Shown here: positions 17,934-25,823 of the stretch, one piece after another
Layout: each line of letters opens with the position of its first letter
Numbering within the stretch: the first letter of the stretch is position 1
Assembly: GCF_023983475.1 (NCBI RefSeq)
Contig: NZ_CP092712.1
Span: forward strand, 1,302,001-1,366,000
Direction: 5' to 3'
Origin: Aliivibrio fischeri ATCC 7744 = JCM 18803 = DSM 507
GTDB taxonomy: Bacteria; Pseudomonadota; Gammaproteobacteria; Enterobacterales; Vibrionaceae
Length of the DNA stretch: 64,000 bases
Notes under the pieces: generated by a model
The model's input: only the letters and a program-made list of their open reading frames with translations
Database searches by the model: none
Told to the model about the DNA's origin: nothing
Position numbers and translations under genes: made by a program

Positions 17934-18763
17934 TCAGCTTAGAGCGAGCTAGTCAGCTACTTGGCATTACAAGACAATGTATATACCAACAAGAACGTAG
18001 AGCTCTGAAACGTGCCGTTGAACTTTCACCGGTTAAAAATATGGTGCAAGAAATTCGTCGATATATGCCTCGTATTGGAGGTAAAAAATTATATTTTTTA
18101 CTTAAGCCCAAATTCATCACTCATGGCATAAAGTTAGGCAGAGATAACTTTTTTTCCTATTTAAGAAATGAGTGCTTATTAGTAAAACCTAAACGAAGTT
18201 ATACAAAAACTACCTATAGTAAGCATTGGATGAAAAAACATCCTAATTTACTTAAAGAAGTAACACCTCAAGCATCTGAAGAGGTTTTTGTTAGTGATAT
18301 CACTTACGTTCAATCACAAAAAGGTATTCATTATTTATCTTTAGTAACAGATGCTTATAGTCGAAAGATAATGGGATATGAATTAAGTGATGAAATGAAA
18401 GCTACTGATGTAGTCAAAGCTCTTGATATGGCGATAGATAGCCGTCAATATCAAAGGAGTACGATTCATCATTCAGACCGAGGATTACAGTATTGTTCAA
18501 AGGTTTATCAGGAAAAATTGAATAAAAATGATATTAAGCCATCAATGACGGATGGTTATGATTGCTATCAAAATGCATTAGCAGAGCGAATAAATGGGAT
18601 ACTTAAACAAGAGTTTCTTTTGTATGACTGTAAAGATTTAGAGGAGTTAAGGCATTTAGTTGAAGAATCTATTTTTATTTATAATGAAATGCGGCCACAT
18701 TTAAGCTTGGGAATGAGTACACCAAATCAAGTACACAAAAAAGCCAAGTGCGTACGCACTTAG
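17930..18763 (+). CDS. IS3-family OrfB transposase (DDE)
   Basis: 277 residues. Retroviral-integrase-like catalytic core with all three acidic residues in context: Asp in FVSDITYVQ, Asp in IHHSDRGLQY, and Glu in NALAERINGILK, spaced as in IS3/IS150 transposases. N-terminal HTH_21-like part (YMPRIGGKKLYFLLK). It cuts and joins the IS ends. No frameshift or stop is seen, so the copy may be active. Confidence 0.92.
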   Translation: MISLERASQLLGITRQCIYQQERRALKRAVELSPVKNMVQEIRRYMPRIGGKKLYFLLKPKFITHGIKLGRDNFFSYLRNECLLVKPKRSYTKTTYSKHWMKKHPNLLKEVTPQASEEVFVSDITYVQSQKGIHYLSLVTDAYSRKIMGYELSDEMKATDVVKALDMAIDSRQYQRSTIHHSDRGLQYCSKVYQEKLNKNDIKPSMTDGYDCYQNALAERINGILKQEFLLYDCKDLEELRHLVEESIFIYNEMRPHLSLGMSTPNQVHKKAKCVRT

Positions 18764-18803
18764 CTTTCAATTAAAAATCGTCAACGTATTTTAGGACGAG
18801 ACA

Positions 18804-19025
18804 TTAAAAAACGTCGAAAATGCCTTGTTCTGAATATAAGTTTGAGGCAATAACAAACGTTTTTTTGCCACAAGAAATACAAACAGGTGGACCAAACCAC
18901 GCAGCATAGCATTCGCCACATGAATAATGAGCATTAATTAAACGTAAATGAGTTTTATCAGGAATTACGTTTAAAGCAGCTTGTTGTAATTTAATTTGTC
19001 TTTCATCTTTTATTATTGTTTTCAT
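18804..19025 (-). CDS. Small zinc-ribbon protein, unknown function
   Basis: 73 residues from ATG 19025 (MKTIIKDERQ...); an upstream ATG at 19067 would add 14 residues, and neither has a convincing ribosome site. Four cysteines, CGEC and CISC, 14 residues apart around AWFGPP, form a likely zinc ribbon. The stop codon TAA is exactly the TTA target duplication of the IS element, so the coding sequence survived the insertion but was cut off from the gyrA-side bidirectional terminator. I do not recognise a specific function. Confidence 0.6.
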   Translation of the reverse strand: MKTIIKDERQIKLQQAALNVIPDKTHLRLINAHYSCGECYAAWFGPPVCISCGKKTFVIASNLYSEQGIFDVF

Positions 19026-19155
19026 TCTAGCCAACTTTACGGTGTTAATGAGATACATAAATTTCATTAATGAGATACCTATAAAGGAGTATGATATGAT
19101 ATGGCTCGTAAAACAATAATGCAGATTGTGATCTAGATTATCTTTTTGAAAATAA

Positions 19156-19186
19156 AAAAGAGTGCGGAAGCACTCTTTTATAAGTC
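19156..19186. terminator. Terminator of the DUF3581 gene
   Basis: 10-bp stem AAAAGAGTGC/GCACTCTTTT, tetraloop GGAA; T tract on the minus strand. Confidence 0.85.
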
Positions 19187-19205
19187 ATTATTTATTTTAT
19201 AAATT

Positions 19206-19913
19206 TTAGTTATTATAAGCGGTTTTTAGAGCAACAAATCGCTCGACTAAGTCATCGATAGAAGCTTGATCGTAAGCCTTTAAACCCGTCGCTATCATTC
19301 GCTTAGTACCATGACCCACTTCTTCACCGTTTTCAGTAAATTTAAAGTTTAACTTAACAATGCCACGTTTCCCTTCGATATCCATGGTTGCACCAGTGAA
19401 TTCAACACTAGGCGCTGCAATATCTAATCGAGTAAATTCGATATCCATGCTTTCATAAATTACTAATGGGCGCTGGCAATTAATCATTAATTGTTTTTCT
19501 TCCATTAATGGAACCATGATATGAGGGAAGTTCATTCCTGAAAATTGAACATATTGTTTTACAACATGCTCAATAAACTCAGGGTTAAGATTTTTTTCAC
19601 CGCTACGGCTTACGTGAAGGTATACTTTATCATTATCGTCTGAAAGCGAGTATTCACCTTGCTCTGTGTGGTTAATATGTAATGCTGTACCGTTAGATAC
19701 CATACCTGCAAAATCGAAGTGCATTTTATTACTGATGCCAGTTTTGGATAATAAAACTGCAAATAATAAATCACCTGGAACACAGAAACGCTTAGAATCC
19801 ACATCATGAATTGGGTTAAAATCACCAGCCACTTTTTTCGCAAAATCGCTTGCTTGTTGGCGTGTGAATTCAAATGAGTTATCTGTTTCTGAAAAATATT
19901 GATTTAACTGCAT
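19206..19913 (-). CDS. DUF3581 family protein
   Basis: 235 residues starting MQLNQYFSETDNSFEFTRQQASDFAKKVAGDFNPIHDVDSKRFCVPGDLLFAVLL (first residues only are diagnostic). The DFNPIH..D and PGDLLFA segments resemble the hot-dog fold of MaoC-like hydratases, and the protein matches the DUF3581 family as I remember it in vibrios. Cytosolic, no signal or membrane segments. A thioester or lipid-related role is a guess from the hot-dog similarity. Single gene with its own terminator. Confidence 0.65.
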   Translation of the reverse strand: MQLNQYFSETDNSFEFTRQQASDFAKKVAGDFNPIHDVDSKRFCVPGDLLFAVLLSKTGISNKMHFDFAGMVSNGTALHINHTEQGEYSLSDDNDKVYLHVSRSGEKNLNPEFIEHVVKQYVQFSGMNFPHIMVPLMEEKQLMINCQRPLVIYESMDIEFTRLDIAAPSVEFTGATMDIEGKRGIVKLNFKFTENGEEVGHGTKRMIATGLKAYDQASIDDLVERFVALKTAYNN

Positions 19914-20050
19914 AATAAATTTGGTAAAAACCTAGCTAATGAAATAACTCGGCTAGTATAACCAATCTCTTCTCATCTAATGGTCTATCCAGTGTGAATA
20001 AACGTAAAAACAATCAGTTAAACGTTTCAAAATGTAGAAAAATTGACATT

Positions 20051-20088
20051 TACTTCACGATTATCTCGATATAATCACAAGTGAAGTA
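20051..20088 (+). promoter_or_regulatory. Nested palindrome over a -10 element upstream of the PAP2 gene
   Basis: TACTTCAC (20051-20058) is mirrored by GTGAAGTA (20081-20088), and GATTAT (20059-20064) by ATAATC (20071-20076). A perfect -10 TATAAT lies at 20070-20075 and TTGACA at 20043-20048, although their 21-bp gap is long. The layout suggests an operator overlapping a promoter. Confidence 0.4.
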
Positions 20089-20143
20089 CTCACATCAACC
20101 AATGTATTGATTTTATCTAAGGTTGAACACGTAAGGTTAAGGA

Positions 20144-20692
20144 ATGAAATCGTTAATAACGGTAGGGCTAGTTTTTTCATTAATGGCACCAAGTTACCGT
20201 GCTCAAGCAGAAGAAAAGCAATCTGGAGATCTCGCTGCAGACATTGGTGCGGTTGGGATTCCTGTTATTGCAGGCTCGATAGCTTTATATAAAGAAGATT
20301 ACGATGGCTTTTGGATGTTTGCTAAAGGTGCTACTTATACTTTAGCTGCAACACAAGCGTTAAAATATACGGTAAAAGAGGAGCGACCGAATGGAGAGGA
20401 CAATTTAAGTTTTCCATCTGGGCATTCATCGTCTGCATTCCAAGGTGCTTCATACTTACAGTTCCGTTATGGTTGGGAATATGGGGTTCCTGCTTATATA
20501 GGGGCGAGTTTAGTTGGATATTCACGTGTAGAGAATGAACACCATTATTGGCGTGATGTAATTGCCGGTGCAGTATTGGCGACAACCATTCAATATTTGG
20601 TTACCGATAAGTACCTTGATTCAAATAGCGTCATGATTGCACCAGTGATCAGTGATGAACAAGTTGGAATCGCAGCATCTTTCTCATTTTAA
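20144..20692 (+). CDS. PAP2-family phosphatase
   Basis: 182 residues with signal peptide MKSLITVGLVFSLMAPSYRAQA. The three PAP2 motifs are present: KYTVKEERP, PSGH (NLSFPSGHSSSAFQG) and SRVENEHHYWRD with the catalytic histidine. Such enzymes dephosphorylate lipid phosphates or undecaprenyl pyrophosphate on the periplasmic side; this small version is likely periplasmic or loosely membrane bound. Substrate not determinable from sequence. AAGG at 20135 is the likely ribosome site. Confidence 0.85.
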   Translation: MKSLITVGLVFSLMAPSYRAQAEEKQSGDLAADIGAVGIPVIAGSIALYKEDYDGFWMFAKGATYTLAATQALKYTVKEERPNGEDNLSFPSGHSSSAFQGASYLQFRYGWEYGVPAYIGASLVGYSRVENEHHYWRDVIAGAVLATTIQYLVTDKYLDSNSVMIAPVISDEQVGIAASFSF

Positions 20693-20754
20693 TTGGCAAA
20701 TGGTGTACAAGCGAGTAAAATCAGCTCCCTTTTAATAATGCTAGGTGTACCACA

Positions 20755-22107
20755 ATGTTTATTGGATTTGACTACGGAACCGCTAACTGTTCAGTTGCGA
20801 CCATTCAAAATAACCAAACAAAATTACTAAAACTAGAAGGAGATAACACATTTATTCCTTCTGCGTTATGTGCACCTACTCGTGAAGCGGTTTCTGAATA
20901 TCTATTTCGTATTTGGGGTGTTCAGCCAAGTACCGATATAAATGAACGTTTGCTCCATACCGCAATTTCATACAATCGTGAAGAAGATATCGATGTTGAT
21001 GCTGAGTCGATGACATTTGGTCAAGCAGCATTAAATATGTACATCGAAGATCCTGAAGAAGTGTATTACGTAAAATCACCAAAATCATTCTTAGGTGTAT
21101 CTGGTTTACGTGATGTACAAGTGAGTTTATTTGAGGATCTTGTTACTGCAATGATGAAAAACATCAAGAACAATGCAGAGCAAGAACTACAGCAAGATAT
21201 TACGTCGACAGTAATTGGCCGCCCAATTAACTTCCAAGGCGCAGCAAGTGACGAAGCTAATGCACAAGCAATCTCAATTTTGTCACGTGCAGCAATGCGT
21301 GTGGGTTTTAAAAATATTGAGTTTCAATTTGAGCCAGTAGCGGCAGGTTTAGACTTTGAACAAACATTAACAGAAGACAAAACGGTTCTGATTGTTGATA
21401 TCGGTGGTGGTACTACGGACTGTTCAATGATTCAAATGGGGCCGTCTTGGCGTGAACACCATGATAGAACGAAAGGGATCTTATCTCACAGTGGTTCTCG
21501 TATTGGTGGTAACGACTTAGACATTTACCTAGCACACCGCCAGTTTATGCCTTTACTTGGTTCACAAAGTCGAACTCATAAAGGTTTAGAATTACCAATG
21601 ACGCAGTTTTGGAACCCAATAGCCATTAACAACATTGTTGCTCAATTGGACTTCTTTGGTTTTGGTAACCGTAAACATTTAATGCAGATGCTTAATGATA
21701 CTCAAGAGCCAGAAAAAGTTGCACGTTTAATTAAACTTTATGATGAAAAGTTAAGTTACAAACTGCTACGCGATGCAGAGCAAACGAAAATAGCGTTGTC
21801 AGAATACGCTGAGAAAGCGGTAGATTTAAGTTATCTTGATGACGGTTTAACATTGAATATTTCTCAACAATGTTTAGCAGAAGCAATTGCGAAACCACAA
21901 GAGAACATTAATAAGTTGATTAAAGAAGCGATTGTTCAAGCTGGTACGACACCAGATATTATTTATGTAACTGGCGGTTCTGCTCGTTCTCCAATTCTGC
22001 GTTCAGCATTACAGCAGCAATTACCAAACATTGAGATTGTTGGTGGTAATTATTTTGGTTCGGTTACAGCGGGATTAGCACATTGGGCAAATTACTGCTT
22101 TGGATAA
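20755..22107 (+). CDS. yegD: Hsp70-like chaperone YegD
   Basis: 450 residues, the YegD length. Actin/Hsp70 ATPase signatures: phosphate-1 loop IGFDYGTANCSVA at the N-terminus, phosphate-2 loop VDIGGGTTDCSM near 210, and the adenosine motif VTGGSARSPILR near 405. It has the ATPase domain but no typical substrate-binding domain, as known for YegD. Cytosolic; client unknown. Followed by a hairpin at 22135-22160. Confidence 0.9.
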   Translation: MFIGFDYGTANCSVATIQNNQTKLLKLEGDNTFIPSALCAPTREAVSEYLFRIWGVQPSTDINERLLHTAISYNREEDIDVDAESMTFGQAALNMYIEDPEEVYYVKSPKSFLGVSGLRDVQVSLFEDLVTAMMKNIKNNAEQELQQDITSTVIGRPINFQGAASDEANAQAISILSRAAMRVGFKNIEFQFEPVAAGLDFEQTLTEDKTVLIVDIGGGTTDCSMIQMGPSWREHHDRTKGILSHSGSRIGGNDLDIYLAHRQFMPLLGSQSRTHKGLELPMTQFWNPIAINNIVAQLDFFGFGNRKHLMQMLNDTQEPEKVARLIKLYDEKLSYKLLRDAEQTKIALSEYAEKAVDLSYLDDGLTLNISQQCLAEAIAKPQENINKLIKEAIVQAGTTPDIIYVTGGSARSPILRSALQQQLPNIEIVGGNYFGSVTAGLAHWANYCFG

Positions 22108-22134
22108 TGAACTCCATTTTATTAATTGTTAATT

Positions 22135-22160
22135 TTCGAGCTGCATTGTCGCAGCTCGAA
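22135..22160 (+). terminator. Hairpin between yegD and yqfB
   Basis: Perfect 10-bp stem TTCGAGCTGC/GCAGCTCGAA, loop ATTGTC, followed by TTGTATT: a weak terminator or processing hairpin 19 bp before yqfB. Confidence 0.5.
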
Positions 22161-22178
22161 TTGTATTAGGAAAACACA

Positions 22179-22496
22179 ATGAAAACAGCACCAACAGAAA
22201 TGACGTTTTTTGAGCGTTTTGAATCAGATATTTTATCGGGTAAGAAAGTGATCACAATTCGTGATGAATCAGAAAAGGATTATGTGGTTGGAACCGAAGT
22301 TGAAGTTAGCACTTATGAAGACAATCGTCGTTTTTGCCGATTAGCTATCGATAACGTTGAACCAATCAATTTTGATGATCTTAATCAGTACCATGCTGAA
22401 CAAGAGAATATGACATTAGAAGAACTTAAAAATATTATCGAAGAAATTTACCCGAATAAAGGTCAACTTTACGTTATCTCTTATCATTTAGTTTAA
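22179..22496 (+). CDS. yqfB: N4-acetylcytidine amidohydrolase (ASCH domain)
   Basis: 105 residues, one ASCH/PUA-like domain. It aligns with E. coli YqfB; the catalytic residues defined there correspond to Lys23 and Thr26 (GKKVITIRDES) and Glu76 (HAEQENMTL). The enzyme hydrolyses N4-acetylcytidine to cytidine, a step in modified-RNA salvage. 18 bp before the M50 gene, so probably co-transcribed. Confidence 0.9.
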   Translation: MKTAPTEMTFFERFESDILSGKKVITIRDESEKDYVVGTEVEVSTYEDNRRFCRLAIDNVEPINFDDLNQYHAEQENMTLEELKNIIEEIYPNKGQLYVISYHLV

Positions 22497-22514
22497 AGGG
22501 AATAGAGGTCAATA

Positions 22515-23597
22515 ATGGAATTATTATCTATCGACTTTTTAGGTCAGCCACTTCGTTTAGAAGGCTCAATGGCAGGTTGGCAGCAATTATTTTGGAGTAA
22601 TACTCTCGTTGCTCAACACGCTGCATCAGCTGATCATAATGATCACTATCATCATGAGTTTCAGTTAACTCAAGGTGAAAAAATCATCACTTGTCAGTTA
22701 GAGGCCAAAGTGACTTGGCAACCATTCCTTATTGAATACTGCGTAATGATTGATGGTGAGTTAGTAGCAGAAGGCAGCCGTAACGAAAAAGACATTGAAA
22801 AACAGGTTCCGCATACTCCTATTAAAGCCGAGCGTAAATTCAGTTTAATAGGGTTAGTTTCATTAGGAATGAAGGCATTAAAAAGTGCCAAATTAATTAA
22901 GGTTGTTTTAGCTTCTGCAAGTCTTGCTGCATACTCGTGGTTATTCTCTATTGAATTCGCTTTATCTTTGATCGCCTGTTTGATGTTTCATGAGTATGGA
23001 CATATAAAAGCGATGAAATATTTTGGAATGAAAACCAAAGGTATTTACCTTATACCATTTTTAGGCGGTTTAGCTCTGAGTGATGAGAAGATAAATACGC
23101 GATGGCAAGATGTTGTTATCTCGATTATGGGGCCATTTTTTGGTTTAATCCTTTCGCTTATTCTTATGGTGGTATATTGGATAACAGGGGAGATGTTCTT
23201 TGCTGGTCTTGCTGTATTTAATGCATTCTTAAATTTATTTAATTTATTACCAATACTCCCATTAGATGGTGGGCACGTTTTAAAAAGTATTAGCTTTTCA
23301 ATGAACAGTAAGCTTGGTATTTTTTTATGTGCACTTGCTGCAGTTGGTGGTGTCATATTAAGTTACCAATTAGGCCTAGCACTATTTGGTTTTTTACTTA
23401 TTATGGGGAGCTTAGAGATTGTATTTGAGTGGCGAGGTCGTCATCAAAGTCATTTATTACCACTGGATCGATACGGACAAATTATTTCATCGGTTTGGTA
23501 TATAGGGTTAGTGAGTTCTTTAATTGGTATTATTTGGTATTTTGCAAGTAGCGGTGATGCTTTATTGCAATTACCTATGCAAATATTAGGAACTTAA
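22515..23597 (+). CDS. Site-2-protease-like M50 membrane metallopeptidase
   Basis: 360 residues. N-terminal about 115 residues are soluble, then at least five membrane segments. Zinc motif HEYGH at 159-163 and the second ligand motif LDGGH at 250-254 are both intact. M50 proteases cut transmembrane helices of anti-sigma factors or signal peptides. No PDZ domain, and the soluble N-terminus (FLGQPLRLEGSMAGWQQLFWS) looks like a separate beta domain. GAGGTC/AATAG upstream is a weak ribosome site. Substrate unknown; neighbours yqfB and spo0M give no clear clue. Confidence 0.85.
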   Translation: MELLSIDFLGQPLRLEGSMAGWQQLFWSNTLVAQHAASADHNDHYHHEFQLTQGEKIITCQLEAKVTWQPFLIEYCVMIDGELVAEGSRNEKDIEKQVPHTPIKAERKFSLIGLVSLGMKALKSAKLIKVVLASASLAAYSWLFSIEFALSLIACLMFHEYGHIKAMKYFGMKTKGIYLIPFLGGLALSDEKINTRWQDVVISIMGPFFGLILSLILMVVYWITGEMFFAGLAVFNAFLNLFNLLPILPLDGGHVLKSISFSMNSKLGIFLCALAAVGGVILSYQLGLALFGFLLIMGSLEIVFEWRGRHQSHLLPLDRYGQIISSVWYIGLVSSLIGIIWYFASSGDALLQLPMQILGT

Positions 23598-23646
23598 TCT
23601 CTAAAATTAAGATTATTAGCTCTTAATAGCTAAAAGGAATTTACGG

Positions 23647-24393
23647 ATGTTTAAAAAATTAAAAGCGTCTCTTGGCATTGGTGCCGCAAAAGTGGATACC
23701 ATTTTAGAAAATCCAGAGCTTTTCCAAGGGGATAAGCTTATCGGTGCTGTTCATATTCAAGGTGGTGATATAGAGCAGAAAATTGATGCTATTCATATCA
23801 AGCTGAACACAGAGATTAAAATTGAAAATGATAATGGTGTGAGTTATCAAACATTTACTCTATTCCATACACAAGCGGTTAATCCATTTATTATCCAAGC
23901 TGGTGAGCAGAAAAAATTACCATTTACGATTAAGTTACCTGATGAAACCCCAATTACTGCATTGAATGTTCGCAATAATCACTGCGACGTATGGGTTGAA
24001 ACGGTATTAGATATTGATTATGCATTGGACCCAACGGATCGAGATCTATTGATTGTAAAACCATTACCAGTCGCTGGATCGATTATTCAGCAAGTTGAGC
24101 AAGCAGGCTTTAGTATGGTAAAAGCCGATGTTGAAAAGGGCTTTTTAAACGGAGGCCACTTCAAATCTCACTCTGGTTGTTACCAAGAAATTGAATTTAG
24201 AAGTAGTGGTTTTATTAATAAGAAAGAAATTGAATTGTCATTTATCTTAGATGGCAGTGTTCTTCATTGTTTAGCTGAGGTCGATCGTTCACTTGGGTTT
24301 AATCGTGGTGATCAATACATTTCATTTTCTTTAGGCTTAAATGCGTCTAGTGCTGAAATAAATAATGCCGTGCAACGAATTTTACGCGTATAA
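23647..24393 (+). CDS. Spo0M-like (arrestin-fold) protein
   Basis: 248 residues. N-terminal MFKKLKASLGIGAAKVDTIL and the following G.V.I.GG...I..I.I.L strands match the Spo0M family, an arrestin-like beta-sandwich first described as a sporulation-control protein in Bacillus but widespread in non-sporulating bacteria. C-terminal about 160-248 contains the usual KKEIELSFILDG part. AAAAGGAATT before the ATG is a good ribosome site. Likely cytosolic; role in gammaproteobacteria unknown. Confidence 0.8.
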   Translation: MFKKLKASLGIGAAKVDTILENPELFQGDKLIGAVHIQGGDIEQKIDAIHIKLNTEIKIENDNGVSYQTFTLFHTQAVNPFIIQAGEQKKLPFTIKLPDETPITALNVRNNHCDVWVETVLDIDYALDPTDRDLLIVKPLPVAGSIIQQVEQAGFSMVKADVEKGFLNGGHFKSHSGCYQEIEFRSSGFINKKEIELSFILDGSVLHCLAEVDRSLGFNRGDQYISFSLGLNASSAEINNAVQRILRV

Positions 24394-24437
24394 AGATTGA
24401 CGAAGTACGGTGTAAATAAAAAGATTAAATGCATTAA

Positions 24438-24467
24438 TAAAGCTCTCTACATTTAGAGAGCTTTATT
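24438..24467. terminator. Bidirectional terminator between convergent genes
   Basis: 11-bp perfect stem TAAAGCTCTCT/AGAGAGCTTTA, 6-nt loop, A/T flanks on both sides. Confidence 0.85.
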
Positions 24468-24471
24468 TGTT

Positions 24472-24762
24472 TTATGCTTCTATAGCATTATAAAACGTTA
24501 TTTTTGGTTCTTCTTCTAAAAGACCATCAAGGTTAGCAATCAAATCAGTAAAATGTGTTTCTTTACAATGTGAATCAAAAGCATTTTGGTCAGCAAACTG
24601 TTCTTGAAATAAAAATTTATGGTTATCTGATTGGTCTTGAAATAAACAATAGCGAAGACAGCCTTTTTCGTTACGAGTAGGAGCTAATATTGCTGTTAGT
24701 AGTTGATGTAATGCTTCTTCTTTTCCAGCTTTAGCGCAGAACTGTGCAGTCAAGTGAATCAT
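24472..24762 (-). CDS. Antibiotic-biosynthesis-monooxygenase-fold protein (YgiN-like)
   Basis: 96 residues. Start MIHLTAQFCAKAGKEEALHQLL, then RNEKGCLRYCLFQDQSDNHKFLFQEQFADQNAFDSHCKETHF, the pattern of ABM-fold dimeric alpha/beta-barrel proteins such as quinol monooxygenase YgiN. Cytosolic. It follows the glyoxalase-like gene by 21 bp and is probably in one operon with it, which suggests a shared role in reactive carbonyl or quinone handling (inference). Confidence 0.75.
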   Translation of the reverse strand: MIHLTAQFCAKAGKEEALHQLLTAILAPTRNEKGCLRYCLFQDQSDNHKFLFQEQFADQNAFDSHCKETHFTDLIANLDGLLEEEPKITFYNAIEA

Positions 24763-24783
24763 TTTGTTTCTCCAATTTATTTA

Positions 24784-25179
24784 TTATAAATAACGACCAG
24801 CTCGTTGAATAAATTCAATCTTGTAGCCGTCAGGATCAATAACGAAAAAGAACGTCGCTAATAACACACCTTCATGACCAAATGATTTAATGTCTGAAGT
24901 GTTAATACCATATGTATTTAGGCGCTTATGTGCCGTGTGAATACAATCCACACTTACTGCGATATGCCCATACCCGTTGCCGTGAACATAGGATTCATCT
25001 TGATTGTGGTTATGAGTTAATTCGAGTTCGAATCCTGTTTCAGAATTAGCAAGGTAAGTCAGTGAAAAATCATCAAAGTGATATTGATTCACGATATCTA
25101 GTTCTAGTGCATCACGGTAGAATTTGATGGAGGCAGATAAGTCATGCACTCTCACCATGCTATGTATTAGTTTTGTCAT
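24784..25179 (-). CDS. VOC-fold lactoylglutathione lyase-like protein
   Basis: 131 residues, the GloA size. Metal ligands fit glyoxalase I: His6, a Glu in FELELTHN, His in YGHIAVS and Glu in YKIEFI. Compared with classical GloA it lacks the GPVKGG loop and has SFGHEGVLLATFFF instead, so specificity may differ; it might be a second glyoxalase or act on another thiol adduct. GGAGAACC precedes the ATG. Confidence 0.7.
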   Translation of the reverse strand: MTKLIHSMVRVHDLSASIKFYRDALELDIVNQYHFDDFSLTYLANSETGFELELTHNHNQDESYVHGNGYGHIAVSVDCIHTAHKRLNTYGINTSDIKSFGHEGVLLATFFFVIDPDGYKIEFIQRAGRYL

Positions 25180-25278
25180 GGGTTCTCCTTGTGAACGAGA
25201 ACATCATAATGAGAGTTTGAAGTAGGGTGGTAGTACGTGAGTACGACAAATGATAAATCTATTAAAATTAATGTGTCA

Positions 25279-25560
25279 TTAAAGAGTTAAGAGTGTTTCT
25301 TGGGGTTTACGTGAATAAATTAGACAAGCGCAACGAAGTAACGAGGCAAAATTAGTGACCTCTCCGTTATGTTCTAATGCTTCTTTGTATATTGTTGAAA
25401 TAAATCGAGGGACACTTAAACCTTGGTACTCAGCAATTTCTTCAAGTGTTTCCCAAAAGCTGGCTTCTAGTTTTACACTGGTAGCATGGCCATCAATTCG
25501 AATAGAGCGAGTGATGAATTGGTAGTTTTCAGTTGGCTGATGAGCAAATATTTCACACAT
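25279..25560 (-). CDS. Ribbon-helix-helix (RHH_4) DNA-binding protein
   Basis: 93 residues from ATG 25560 (MCEIFAHQPTENY); a start at 25569 adds only three residues. The core TRSIRIDGHATSVKLEASFWETLEEIAEYQGLS is split here as the RHH strand (SIRIDGHATSVKLE) followed by helices (FWETLEEIAEYQGLSVPRF), matching Pfam RHH_4 as I recall it. Likely a small homodimeric repressor. No strong ribosome site. It lies 99 bp upstream of the glyoxalase-like gene and may regulate it. Confidence 0.75.
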   Translation of the reverse strand: MCEIFAHQPTENYQFITRSIRIDGHATSVKLEASFWETLEEIAEYQGLSVPRFISTIYKEALEHNGEVTNFASLLRCACLIYSRKPQETLLTL

Positions 25561-25784
25561 AAATATCATAGGTCTGTTGAGTTATTGCATTATTCTGTAT
25601 GGAAATGAAGCGAGAATCAAATAACTGGGAAATATCATTTTTGTGATCTTGATTCTTTTTTTGCATTAATGAGTTAAGAAACGTACAATAGCGCTCTTGT
25701 GAGTATTCCCGACCTTTGTGTGGTTGATTGATTCTCACAACAATTCTATATACAACGTATTTTTCGTTTATTAATTTTTAGCAT

Positions 25785-25805
25785 GTGTTGCTTCGTGTGC
25801 AACAC
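25785..25805 (+). promoter_or_regulatory. thrS leader hairpin mimicking the tRNA-Thr anticodon arm
   Basis: 7-bp stem GTGTTGC (25785-25791) / GCAACAC (25799-25805) with a 7-nt loop TTCGTGT. In anticodon-loop numbering, T33 is followed by CGT at 34-36, a threonine anticodon. It ends 18 nt before the thrS ATG and covers the zone just upstream of the ribosome site (AAAGGA). E. coli ThrRS represses its own mRNA through such a hairpin. Confidence 0.75.
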
Positions 25806-25823
25806 CACTGTAAAGGATAAAAC

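Larger units (their letters stand above)
17494..18803 (+). mobile_element. IS3-family insertion sequence, complete (1310 bp)
   Basis: The left end reads TGTCTCGTCCTGAAAT; the right end, reverse complemented, reads TGTCTCGTCCTAAAAT, giving terminal inverted repeats of at least 16 bp with one mismatch. A 3-bp direct repeat TTA flanks it (17491-17493 and 18804-18806), the target duplication size usual for IS3. It contains two overlapping frames, orfA and orfB, both intact. It inserted between the gyrA terminator and the last codon of a convergent small gene. Named IS not assigned. Confidence 0.9.

Noticed and set aside
19079-19140. AAAGGAG followed by short ATG frames on the plus strand
   Set aside because: The frames are 7 and 11 codons long and stop at once; at most a gene-start remnant.
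25553-25738. 61-codon minus-strand frame overlapping the RHH gene start by 8 nt
   Set aside because: Starts at GTG without a ribosome site, no family resemblance, and covers likely promoter sequence; the overlap could be chance.
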